A stretch of DNA of 64,000 nt. Origin: Lanius collurio (taxonomy: Eukaryota; Chordata; Aves; Passeriformes; Laniidae). Positions 1 to 11,105 of this stretch are shown here, in pieces. The first letter of the stretch is position 1, and each line of letters opens with the position of its first letter. A program made the position numbers and the translations under genes. The notes below the pieces were generated by a model. That model saw only the letters and a program-made list of their open reading frames with translations. It was not told the DNA's origin and searched no databases. The stretch covers positions 8,339,690 to 8,403,689 of the forward strand of contig JACBWW010000028.1 in the NCBI GenBank assembly GCA_020086605.1, read 5' to 3'.

Positions 1-3000
1 TTTTAGCATACCTGGACCACAACATGATTTTTTACCAAGCACATGGATGTATCTACTCTCCCACTGATGATCAAGTTCTTAATTTATGGTCAATTGTCCC
101 TCTGTGTTCTTGTGTTGGAGTAATGTGATTCCTGTGATTAACTGGAGAGGAGGCAGAAATGGCATGACCAGTAGCCCCATCAGTCCCTGTAACTCTCTGT
201 AACTCACTTACCCCCTAACTGAAGAGGGGTACTCATGCCCTCCTAGATCTGTGTGGATTTTCACAAGGAGCAAATGCATATGATCTCCATGGCCGGTCAA
301 AAAGCAAGAGGAACTCAGCCCTCTACAGCCTCTTCAGAAAAAAAGGAAAACTTAGCCAGAATGGTGGTTTATGAACTGGTATATTGTTTCATTAATTTGG
401 AAGGGGACTGGCAGATAGAAGGTGGGATGTCTCAGACTTCAGATTGCATCACACTCTGCTTGTAAGGAAGGTTCTCTGCCTCTTTCTTTTCCCTGTAAAA
501 CCAGGCATGAATGTAGAATTGCAGTCTTTCTCAATGCAGAAGTTAAGACTCAAACACACTGGCAACTGCCACATACGTTAGCAGATCCCTGAGCATCAGA
601 CAACCTAAGTATCCTTAGGTCATGACCAACATTGCACAAAACCTTAAAGAAAAGGGTTTGAGTCAATAGTTTCATCCCACAAATGACAAGAAGTGCTTTT
701 CAGCAGCAGAGGAGCCTGGCACAGTACAACTGCCAAGCATAGCCTTGCAAAATGAGGAGATGGGGTGGGATGCCATGCAGGTCAGTGCCAAAAGCCTTGG
801 GATCAGCAGGCAAGCTGCCACACACACAGGCAAAGGGAGGAAGCCTCAGTATAAACACTTTGATGTGAGGCACTGAGACTCTGAAACAATTTGCTAATCC
901 AGCCAGAATGTAAGGATTAAAACACAAAGCCCAACTCTACGTATTAATTCCTTCATTTGGGTCTTTTCTACCAGTGCTTTGAAAATAACAAGCAAAAAGC
1001 TGGCTATGATTCAAGTACCAGAATCAGCACTGGTTGTCCCTGTGGATCCTTGCCATTGCTCTGTGCTGACCATCCAGATCAGTTTGTTCCCTTTCCACTG
1101 CAGAAAATCCAATTTCCTCTTCACACGTAATATGCTGTGTCCTGGAGAAGTTTTAAGTTTCTTGAGATAACCATGTCTGTCATATGTGCAATTAAAATAT
1201 ATAAAAAGGGAAAACAAATTTTGCTGAAATCCCTGTCTTGGTAATTCTAATCTCTCCCCAAGTGAAAAATAATGCAAAAGCATCCTCACCAGATATTTGC
1301 TTAAGGGAAAACCAGCATAAGCAATCAGAGCTTCAGCTTGGATGCCTTAAAATCTTTGTGATTTATTTTTCATTCCTAGATAAAACTTGTATAGGTGTTT
1401 CTCTGCACATGAAGCTGTGATCAGAAGGGTTTCCAGCTTTACAATGAGGCTTTACAACGGCCTCATTGGCAGCATAGAGAGGTATTTGAGGAGTGTATGG
1501 GGCATGAGGGTAAACAAGAGAGTTTTATTTGAAGCTGTGGAAATGTGATTAAATTATGCCCAGAGACTAAATCCTGTCTTTCTCCTTTTCAGCAGCAGAC
1601 AGTGAAAGGATAGACATTGAACAGCATGGATTTAAACCAAAGCCAGTTAGAAGCAATATGAGAGTAGGGAAGGTTAATGAACTGATTTTCTACAAATAGC
1701 CTACTCAGGCTAAAGAAAACTCCTTGTTGTATACTTCTGTGAATGAAAATGTAAAGTCTGCTTAACATTCCTTATCCAAAATATATTTTTAAGAAAAATA
1801 CAGAGAAAAGGTGCTTGATTAAAAATAGCTTATTTTAGAATTTTGCTGGTTGTCTAAAGAAAATAGAAGTTTCAAAATTTCTTCTATGTGATGTTATCTA
1901 GAAAATTCACCTTATTTTTAGGAAGAAAGGCAATTTTCTAGATGAAGACAGAATTTTTCATCTAGTTCAGGCGTTAGTAGAAGAAGGTCAGTGCTAGCAA
2001 GCTATACACATCATCTTGGAGGTCAGCTGTAGTAGGCACTAGGTCATGAAGTGTTGTTGCCTGTCATTTATGACTGCTATTAAGAATTATCCAGAATAAT
2101 GGATAAATCATTCTATTTCAAGATTTAAACTAACAGGCTCTATACAGTTTTTTGAGCACTTTCCAGAAATAATTGATGTTGCAGAGAAGGTTGTTCCTGG
2201 ACTTAGGTGACCTTGAGCTCTTACCCATTTTAGTGTTAGTTAGGGTTAGTGTAAAAACCTCAAAGTTCTGAAGATGTGCTGATCTGGAATTAATAGGGGG
2301 TGGTAATCTGACATTTTTATGGTAAGTGTTTGCTTTATTGTCACATCTCACAGAAAAGGTACTCAGACCTCAATGACCTTGGTCACCTCTCAGCAACCAT
2401 TAAAGAGGCTGAGACCAAATTGTAAAAGCATAGGAAAGTGTGGCTTGTTTTCTGTCAGCAACTGAAGGGCAGCAGGGTCTGTGTGTGTCAGCCCATGCTC
2501 ACTTCAGAAATGGGAGGAAAGAAGGGAAATTGACCAAAACTTTTCATACTTCATGGACTCATTATGGTGGTGGCCCAGTCAAAAATGCACATGGATTGTG
2601 TTAGACCTGAAGCTGCTTCCACTGACCCAGTAGCATTCAGTTAAAGGAAGATTCGCATATAAAATCTAGCTTGCATGGAAATAGGTATTACTGTTCTATC
2701 AAAGTGGGGATTTCTCCCCAGGGTACCAGAGGAACCATATTTTCTCCCCAGATACTTTTACTTCATCATCTCAATGAGTCATTTTTCCACTATGTCCCCT
2801 TTCAAAATTGCTAACAGGGGAATTTTTAAAAAATAAATTCCTTCCCATGTTCATCAGTTTTCAGTAAGGGTTGTTGCTCTGGGAGCAGTGCCATCCTTTT
2901 ATTTGTTGTTTGAGATGCATGGTGATTTTAATTAAGCAGTCATTGTCTATGTGCATCGTAGTGCTTGCCTTCAGTGACCAGAGACCTATAATTACAAGCA

Positions 3001-4942
3001 CACAGGGCAGCCGAAATTCTTGCTGCAGCCTTTTAGAGGATTGTGGGAATTGCTGTCTTCACCAAAGATGATCCTTTCTCCTCCTGGACAGTTTTGACTG
3101 GGATGGTCTCAACTATGACACTGGCAGTGGGTTTGTGACAGTCAGGAAATGTTCATAACTCAGAAGTCCTGGGCAGCAGTTAGTCTTACAGGGCTCCATG
3201 TGAGCTAACTCCTCTTCTGATATCCCGAACAGGTTGGATGACTATTTTAGGTCTCCTACTCGAATACTCTGTTGAGGGCAATGTGCAAGTGGAAGCAGAG
3301 CTATTCAATTTGCTTTAACAGGTCAGCAGAGGAGAAACCCATCCTTTAACATAATGCAAGAGTAGCCTAACTCTTAGATGCAAAGTCGCAGTGGAAGCCA
3401 GTGTATTTCTGCCTGGCAATGTGTTATTTCTTCACCTTGAGGGTCACCACATTGCAAGAATTTCTGCCTTACCCTTCACAGAGGCCTGTTCAGTATACTA
3501 GGAAAAAAGCATTTCCATAACTTCCAGGCTCTTCTAGTTACTCCCTTATCATGTTCTGCCTCAGTGAATTAAGTTTATTTTGTTTCCAAAACAAACATAC
3601 CAAGTCATTTCTTGCATGCTGTGACAAGCTGTGGGGTTAATGGGAATCAACTCTTGTGACAGTAATCTCCACTTTATACCAGTTTCACAAGAGAGGAGGT
3701 GGAGGGCATACCTGATCGGGAATTGTTCCCCTTGTCTCCAACCTCAGCTTTGATTTCCTGCTCTGTGTACAAAACTCTGGAAAGAGCAGGCATGACGAAG
3801 GCAGATAAATCCAGCCCTTACCTTTTAGGTGGGTTTCACTTGCTCCCCTCTGGCATTTATCTGCTGCACGTGTGCAACTGGGAACTCCTGTTGTTCATTC
3901 CTCAATAGTCCATCTGCTTCTTGCTTGGAGTAATGGACACGGACACAGCTTTATCATAAAGTGGTTATATGGAAGATAATGAAAATCATTGCAGTAGGCT
4001 GTACTCCTACTACCCCTGCATCCTATCTAGAACTTTCCAACACACAATTTGCTTCAATTAGGTATGGAGGAGGTCCAGTGAAGTGGGATACCAAGGTCTT
4101 AGGCACTGAGGACACTTGACATAATGAATCTGTGCTTTAGGAAATGAGCCTTCTACACAGGAGAACTGTGAGTGAAGAAGGGTGCCAGTCTCTTAGATGC
4201 TGCATAGAAGCAAAGAGTGCAATTCTCTTAAGCTCAGAAGATGCATTCCAGTATACATGTGTAGGGAAGTTGTCCCTGGCTCATGTTTTAAGTGAAACAA
4301 AAGTTAGTGAGGTGGCCATGGGATTTCAGGGAGCTGGGGCAGAGAGGGTCTTGCAGGAAAATGCCTAAGGGAGTAAAGCCAGTAGCTTACATTTTTGTCT
4401 TGTTGATGATGTAATTGTAGAGAAAAATTTGATCTCAAGACAAGCATATCTTGATTCTGCTTGGAGCATGGTAGGAGAGGAGCTCCAGAAAGATTAATTT
4501 CCCATAATCGGAAACAACATATATTTCTCCCAGTGCTCAAAACAGGAGACCAGACAAGCCTCTAGCTTGCAACCACTCTAGCTTGCAATAGCAACAGGAT
4601 TTTCACTAAGCATAGTCATGCAGGAAAATTGACAGCAAATAATGAAAGTGGGCATTGATGATCCAAAGGGAGCAGGCATCCTGCCACCATCCTTCAAGGT
4701 GTTTTTATTCTGATGTAACTGTGTCTCTGCTTCAGTTCTGCATCCTGCTTCTTCTGGTGTTGTGGTTTGTGCTACATGCTGTTCACAGCAGCAGATAACA
4801 TTCAGAACTGTAGTCTGCAAAGCATTGCCAATACTGGGCTGTATCATTGCAACTGGTAGGGACGGTTGCTCTCAGGAGAGTTTCCTTCTCTTCAGTCACA
4901 AAGAGGAAAATAAAGAGGTAACCAGACATGAATGAAGAAACT

Positions 4943-4985
4943 GGGGGGAAAGAGAGAAGAGAAAAAGAAAAAAAAGGGAGAAAAG
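4943..4985. repeat. Pure purine tract
   Basis: Forty-three consecutive purines begin with six G residues and continue as mixed GA and A runs. The tract has no coding content. Such tracts can form triplex (H-DNA) and are often length-variable. Confidence 0.85.
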
Positions 4986-5454
4986 TAGCCTCCTGTCTTT
5001 CTTAATATTGTCTTTCCTATGAACCATTGCTGATGAAAAGCAAAAGAAGAAGATTTGATTTTATTTATGAGAGACATGTGCTCACCACCATGAAAATGGT
5101 CATTTAAACAACCACCTTGATGAAAGTCTCAGTTACCCTGAAGAATAGTTTCTTGGAATTATGAGAACTGGAGGTTGAAATTTTTTACAGAACTCAAATG
5201 CTCCTTTTCCCACAAAGTTCAGGGTGTCTCCAAACTGGCAACAGAAAAATTAGATGTCAGTAACTCTTTTGCTTGTTTTTTTTTCCTTATTTCCTGCACT
5301 AAAAATATGTGAGTTTTAAATACAGGGGGAATATCTGTCAACTGGGCAGAGTAGAGAAAACAATCACTGGCTGAGGAAATTAATGTAATTCTTTGAAGAC
5401 AATTCTTTGTATAGTTTTCCTCTACTTGTGTCATTCTCGAGTGTATTTATTTTG

Positions 5455-5502
5455 CATTGTCACAACAGGCAAATATTGTCACAACATGTGCATTGTCACA
5501 AC
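5455..5502. repeat. Short imperfect tandem repeat, three copies
   Basis: The 11-mer attgtcacaac occurs three times at 17 to 19 base spacing, beginning near 5456, 5475 and 5492, with partly related spacers. It looks like a minimal minisatellite created by local duplication. Confidence 0.75.
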
Positions 5503-8233
5503 CTCAGGCAGAACATTTGCTTGGTATGCAGGATGATTCCAATGGGAAACCTCTGAAACTACTGATGGTAGCTCCTGCAGTGATGTACCACCCTTCTCCC
5601 CAAGGTTCACATGATCCCTGTTGGATTTTCTGTTGACTTGGGGATGTTTTCTTTCATCCCAGCATGTTATCTCAGATACTTGTTCTGTAAGCTTTAGCCT
5701 GACATCAATTTTAGGCGTGTATTTTCACAGTGAGGTCAATCAAATAGAGGTTAGCTTCTGTGCTGCTTCAGGATATGCTTTCTCCACAGGTCTGGCTTTA
5801 AAACAAAGAAATCAGGTGCTTCTGCCAGTGCAAGTAGACCAAAGGGCTTTACCAAGTCTCTACTGCCTCAAGGATTGCTAGAGGTGCATGTTTCTCCACA
5901 GACACTTATGACTTGGTGGGCTGAATAATCTCTGTATTTCTTCCCTTGCTCTGCAGGCAGATTTCTAAACAAGAACAAAAATTATTTTGTAAGGGAAAAA
6001 TGAAGTATTCTGTGATTGCAGTATCTTAGGGAATTGTTTTGGTATAACTTGTTTTCTTCAAGATCTTATACTTGCTTTGGGTTTGAGTTTTTTGTAGGTG
6101 GTGGCAATGGTTTATGGTTGTCTTGACTGGAACAGTTTGAGAAGTGTGGTACTAAACTGTAGGTTATTTTGATCAATAAAACACATTATTCAGACCAAAA
6201 AAAAGTCAGTAGTTGTTAGGATTAACAATGAGAGAAAGACAAAACATACAAAAACTTAGCAGAAGTCCTTAAATTCATGTGTGGTTCAGGGACTGCCTGA
6301 ACCTGACGTATTTCAGTTTCTGTAGTAACCATCCTCACAGTATTCTTTCTCTCTGACTGTTCCTCAGGCTCCCCTGGGACATCCATCATGTTCTGTAACC
6401 CACAGCATCCCGAGGCCATGATTTCCACAGCAGACCATTGCAGTGCCCCATCCAGTTTCACTTGATGCCCTTTTTTTCCTGGAAGACAGAGTGAGCAGTA
6501 GATGTCCACTGGCTATTTCCATGATTTCACAGATCTGTGTTTGATTCTCCCAAAGCCTCTTGTTTTCCCAAGTACAGGGGTTCTTACTAAGTATGTGATA
6601 TATTTGATTTTTTAGCAATAGGAAGATAACACTGACCAACTTTAATGCTAAGAATTTCATCCTTTCCAAAATCTAGCTCCTTGGAAATAAATTTATGGCT
6701 TACATGTTGCATATCCACGTATAAACACCTGAATACAAATCTCATTTTTGCACAATGTGTGTCACCTTGCTGTTTGATTGTTGCCTAGTTCTCTCTGTTT
6801 TCTGATGTTTCTACTTTTGGAGTCAGAGTTCTCACAGTTTTTTATGTAAACAATAGCTGTGTTTTTCTAACTCTAAGAATGTTTACATACCTGCACTATG
6901 ACAAAAATACCCTGATGGGCATCTCTTGTAGCCAATGTGTTTGTAGAGGAACTGACCTTGTTCACCCAATACTTGTCCTGGTTAAGAAATCTAAAAATTT
7001 GGAAGTTAATAAACAGAGAAGCCTTTTAGCCCTTCTGAAATCTCTTGTGTAAGTATGTTCTTTCTTGTATCCTAGAGTGACAGTTGACCTATGTTCTTTT
7101 CTGCTCATGGAGGTCTGAGTAAAAAAAAAAAGTATTTTAACTTCCACATTTTTCCTTGTAATATGGTGAAGGGAGAGGTGCAAATCTTAAATCCTGTTTT
7201 ACTTACTAAAATCTCAAATATTCAGAGTGCCCTGAGACTACCTCCCAAATGCTACTCTTCTACCATTTTGGAAGGGGAACCATCTGTGATGACTGTCTGC
7301 ATTCCTACAAAAGCAGCACAGATAGATATACCTCAGAAAGGTACCAATGGTTTCCTTTAAACATGCCACAATCACAGTAAAACCAGTTCCAGTCTTGCCC
7401 ACCTCTCTTCAATCCAGTTCCAGGAGTAAACCTTTTTGTTTAAAGTAAACACTTTATTTTCTTGGTGCCAGAGCCCTTAGAAATTTGTAATTCAGCAGGA
7501 ATATTTGGAAAAAAAGTTATAAGAAAGTAGATGGACAAAATAATGAGGAATATTTACTGGCTAACTCATAGAAAAGAGACTCAACAAATGCTCAAGTTAA
7601 GCAAGTTCTTCAAATCCCATGTGATTATCAAGTACTGAACTAGAAGACTGTTTAAGTGGAGGCTGGAATGATGTCTAAAATACTTGACATAATGGTCTTG
7701 GTGGGATTTTTTTCATCCAGTCCAGTCTTCTACCACACTTTTCCAGAACCTGCTTATCTAAACCAGGTACACATACAGTCCCAACCTTCATTGACTAGGA
7801 TAAACCTGAATGGAAAGTGATATAGTGACCTGAAGGTGGAAAGTCCTAATAGCTGATTCACACAATGTTTAGAGAAAAAAAAATAAAGTACTTTTTATAA
7901 CCTGTATTCCTCACCCATAGCTTGTACAAAATCAGAGGGTAAAGGCATACACTCAGGCTGAATGTCAGTGAAATGGAAACATGAGCAATATTCCAATTTA
8001 ACTCCACAGAAAGCCACTAGTTAGTAAGTAGTTCAAGTATTTTAGTGCCTGCTGTGTTTCTGCCTACAGGGAAATACTCTAAGTGCTTTCCCTTTCTCCA
8101 AAAGAAAAGGAGTTTTCATCTTTTATAAGGCTGTCCTGTCACATCCATTATACAGCATGACACAACCAGCCAAAGGATGTATTGTGGTGGTTTCCATCAC
8201 ATGTTTAGGTGACAAGGTTTTTGTGGAATGCAG

Positions 8234-8384
8234 AATACATACATACAAACATATATGTATATGTACACTGTATATATATATACTCTATATATATACTGGA
8301 ACCATGTGTGTATATATATATGTATATATATATTTGTGTGTGTATACATATTTATGTATAAACACATGTATATATACATGCATT
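8234..8384. repeat. Compound TA/TG microsatellite
   Basis: About 150 bases of alternating purine-pyrimidine sequence are built from ATAC, TATA, TGTA and TG blocks. Open frames crossing it on both strands are rich in Tyr, Ile, Cys and Val and are artefacts of the repeat. Alternating TG/TA DNA can adopt Z-form or cruciform structure. Confidence 0.92.
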
Positions 8385-8984
8385 TATCAATCTAGATCAC
8401 TTAACAGTGAAGATGTTTGTGCCTTACACTGGCCTATGGTGGGTCAAATGTGGGGTATTAATGCCTACATATGTGAAATCCAGTATTTTTTCATCTGGCA
8501 TCCTGACACAAAAGGGCAGAGTTATCCTTATTCCAAGAATATTAGGCATTAACTGGAACAGCTTTTAGAACTACTTTATTCTGGTCCATGGCTGACCAGA
8601 TGTTTGAGGAAATAGCAGAGGACAAATTCTGGTTTTCAGACTCTGTGTACACTGTTAGTATCACAGAATGAAAAAAAATGGCAAGAGATGTCCCTGAATA
8701 ATATTGTGTTTTTTAATCCCTGAACCATTTAATACCTTATTCATTTCAAAAATGCAAAGGGCTTATGTAGACTGGAGGATAAGAGTGATGATCCACAGAT
8801 CATAGTTCTATATCAGATGGATTTTTAAAGGTGCACACATAAATTTTGTATGCCTGTATGTGCAAAAATACAAACTATCTTCTGTGTGTAGAGACCAGTG
8901 AGATGTCAAGATAGGCGCTGTTTATGACAATTTACTTACTAAAAATGCTAATTTTCCTACCCTAAAACAACTTCAGTGAACCTG

Positions 8985-9430
8985 TTGGAGCAAGAGGAGG
9001 ACCAACAGGATGAGGGGTGGAGCATCTCTCCTAAGAGAAAAGGCTGAGACAACTGGGGTTGTTCAGCCTGAGAAAGAGAAGTGGTGACCTAATCACAGCC
9101 TTTCAGAACCTGGAGAGACCCTACTAAAAACATGGAGAGGGACTTTTGACAAGAGTGTACAGAGGCAGGACAAGGAGAAATGGCTTCAAACTGAAAGAGA
9201 GTAGCTTTAGATTAGGTACCAGTAAGAAATTCTTTGCTGTGAAGATGGTAAGGTACAAGAACACATTGCCTGAAAGTTTTGGATGCCCTGAGATTGTTTA
9301 AGGTCAGGCTGGATGGGGCTCTGAGCAATCTGATCTGGTGAAAGGTGACCCTGACCCTGGCAGATTGCTTTGAAGGAGATGGTCTTTAAGGTCCCTTCCA
9401 ACAGAAACCATTCCTTGAATCTGTGATTCT
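8985..9430 (+). mobile_element. CR1 LINE, 5'-truncated 3' end
   Basis: The stretch follows the canonical avian CR1 3' region: a gtggagcatctctcc-like segment, then aaaggctgagac.. ..ggggttgttcagcctgag, then aagaaattctttgctgtgaag, and finally ggtctttaaggtcccttccaac with the short end gaatctgtgattcta. The terminal ATTCT(A/G)TG-type unit marks the true 3' end near 9430. The 5' part is missing, as is normal for CR1. It carries many substitutions and small indels and has no coding capacity. It lies in the sense orientation upstream of the PALM2 exon at 11025. Confidence 0.93.
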
Positions 9431-10957
9431 AGCCCATGAGTATACTTTTGTGCTGCAGTGGTATTCTTACACACTTCAGACAACAGGGAGTATGTATGTA
9501 AATGTAGCTATACACGAATAATCAGCATAGAAGAGTGTGCAAAACATTACAGAACTGCTTGACATATGCAACCTTTAGCTACTTTGCCTCTTCTGGGTTC
9601 ATTACTCCAGCCTTTCCATCAGCATTCTAACTCTTGAGCAGAAGTGGTCCAGACAGTTTTCTACCTCCATGTTTTGCTTTGTTTTTAGTGAGTTTGACAT
9701 TGACTAATAATTTTTTTTTGAAGTTTCCTGATCTTCCTTGTTAGAGTAATGCTGTCCTTCAAAGTACTTTTTTTGATGTCCAGTATAAGGATGATTAATT
9801 TCTGCATGGGCAGAACCTTACCAAATACTCCTTGAGGACAAGGCATGAAGACTTGAAATTCCTGGAAAGCAGAGAATTCCCAGAGCATCAATAGGGCACC
9901 TAGAAATAACTAAAAAAACTAATTTGTGTATATACAGAATCCCCACATGTCTTCAAATACAACCTTACTGCTACCGAAATACTAAAATTTAAAAAAAAGA
10001 TTTTGCAGATAAGAATAAAAACCATTGTTGCAGCAAAACCAGAGGCTGATGTGCTTACTGACTGCCTTCATTTATTGCTCAGTAGTTCTGTCTTCACTAC
10101 AAAATCTCAGATCTCCCTTTAGAAGAGGGAACCTGGTCCAGGATGGGGATGGATGGGTGAGGAGAAATGCTCCCCAGAATGTGCAGAAGACTGACAAAGG
10201 CAAACAGCTGACCTTCTTAACAGGAAGGTGTTGAGGGGGGAAAAGCAATTCTCCTCTTGAAACACCTGAGAGAGTCTGAAGGGAGCAGCCTGAGCACAGG
10301 CGAGTAGCAATGAACCAACTGTGGAAAGAACTGTGCTGTCCTTGGCACCACTTGGTCAGTCCAGCTTCAGCGACCCAGCAATGGACAACTGCTGGTGTGT
10401 GCTGATGGCTTGAATTTTAAACATGGCCAGCTGGAGGTTATCAACCCCATTTACTTTGTAGGTAAATCCTATGCCATCTGGCTGAAACCTCTTGTCCCTG
10501 TTGAGCCCAAGGAAAGCCTTTACCACCAACCTTGCTGGGGAAAATTAAGGTCTGCAAGCAGCTTCCTTCCTCCGTGATGCCACTCCCTGCTTTAGTGACA
10601 CCTTGTTGTCACACAACTGCACCACGCTATCCGTGGTTTTGGCCCCAGTATCTCAAATGCAAAATCACATCTTTGTCCCTTTAACTTCTCTCTCAGCTGT
10701 AATGCCTGTTTTCTCCCGTCCTCTGGGACTGTGCACTCTGTTGCTGCTCTGGCTGCCGGGAGCAAGCACAGAGAATTTCTCCTGCTGGCAAGTAACCAGC
10801 CAGTCTGGGGCTGGCACCTTCCCAGAACGCTGCTGTTTGCATACCAGCAGGCAGAGGAGCAGGTGAATGAGACTGGTGACATCTGTACAGATGTGTTTGA
10901 CTGCTTACATGCTGTTACGAATCTGCTACCCTTAAAGCCTCCGTTTCTCTGACGAGA
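9431..10957. other. Unrecognised non-coding DNA before the PALM2 exon
   Basis: No repeat or exon is recognised. The part from about 10380 to 10950 is more GC-rich than its surroundings and has overlapping open frames on both strands, but it lacks CpG clustering and recognisable protein motifs. I leave it unassigned. Confidence 0.45.
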
Positions 10958-11024
10958 TCTCTCTCTCTCTCTTCCCCCCTCTCTCCCTCTCTCTCTCTCT
11001 TTCTCTCAAAATTATTTTTCCAAG
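10948..11024 (+). promoter_or_regulatory. 3' splice-site region with distant branch point and CT tract
   Basis: Upstream of the 81-base exon a good branch-point match (ctctgac, candidate A at 10952) is followed by 50 uninterrupted pyrimidines (10958-11007), a short AT stretch and ttttccaag. No AG occurs between 10957 and the acceptor AG at 11023-11024, so the branch point may lie about 72 bases away, farther than the usual 20 to 40. The many UCUC and UCUU elements are of the kind bound by PTB, which often represses exons. That functional reading is inference. Confidence 0.6.
10958..11007 (+). repeat. CT microsatellite / pyrimidine tract
   Basis: Fifty uninterrupted pyrimidines consist mostly of CT dinucleotides broken by a short C run. 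The tract ends 16 bases before the acceptor AG of the 81-base PALM2 exon, so it doubles as an extended polypyrimidine tract. Confidence 0.95.
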
Positions 11025-11105
11025 GAGAAAAGGAAAAGGCAGACAGAAATAGAAGGCAAGAGACAACAGCTTGAGGACGAGATACTCCAGCTGCAGCATT
11101 TCAAG
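11025..11105 (+). CDS. PALM2: PALM2 internal coding exon (paralemmin coiled coil, first half)
   Basis: An 81-base exon lies between an acceptor (...ttttccaag) and a strong donor (AAG|gtaaggg). It is open in phase 0 at both ends and translates to 27 residues that begin EKRKRQTEIEGKRQQ and end LQLQHFK. This is the conserved second coding exon of paralemmins, which in PALM2 follows a short first exon of about 15 residues. The wording fits PALM2 better than PALM1 or PALMD; this was judged from memory, without an alignment. Paralemmins are lipidated, membrane-associated coiled-coil phosphoproteins linked to plasma-membrane shape and neurite or filopodia formation; the encoded piece is the charged, helical start of the coiled coil. 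It joins in phase to 27153-27283. A long CT tract sits just upstream of the acceptor. The first exon with the start codon was not found in this window, so this is a partial gene. Confidence 0.93.

Larger units (their letters stand above)
1..8233. other. Unrecognised non-coding DNA, probably PALM2 5' intron
   Basis: I see no exon of a known protein, no RNA gene and no identifiable transposon. The longest open frame is about 100 codons (- strand, 6364-6669) and has no recognisable motif. Local features are a 43-base pure purine run (4943-4985), a three-copy short repeat (5455-5502) and short A runs near 6195 and 7121. The PALM2 first coding exon, expected upstream of 11025, was looked for here and not found. 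Confidence 0.5.

Noticed and set aside
8157..8552. 131-codon open frame rich in Tyr, Ile and Cys
   Set aside because: It is the translation of the TA/TG microsatellite.
10380..10950. GC-richer interval just upstream of the PALM2 exon, considered as an alternative promoter or first exon
   Set aside because: No CpG cluster, no paralemmin-like start and no clear donor after a start codon were found.
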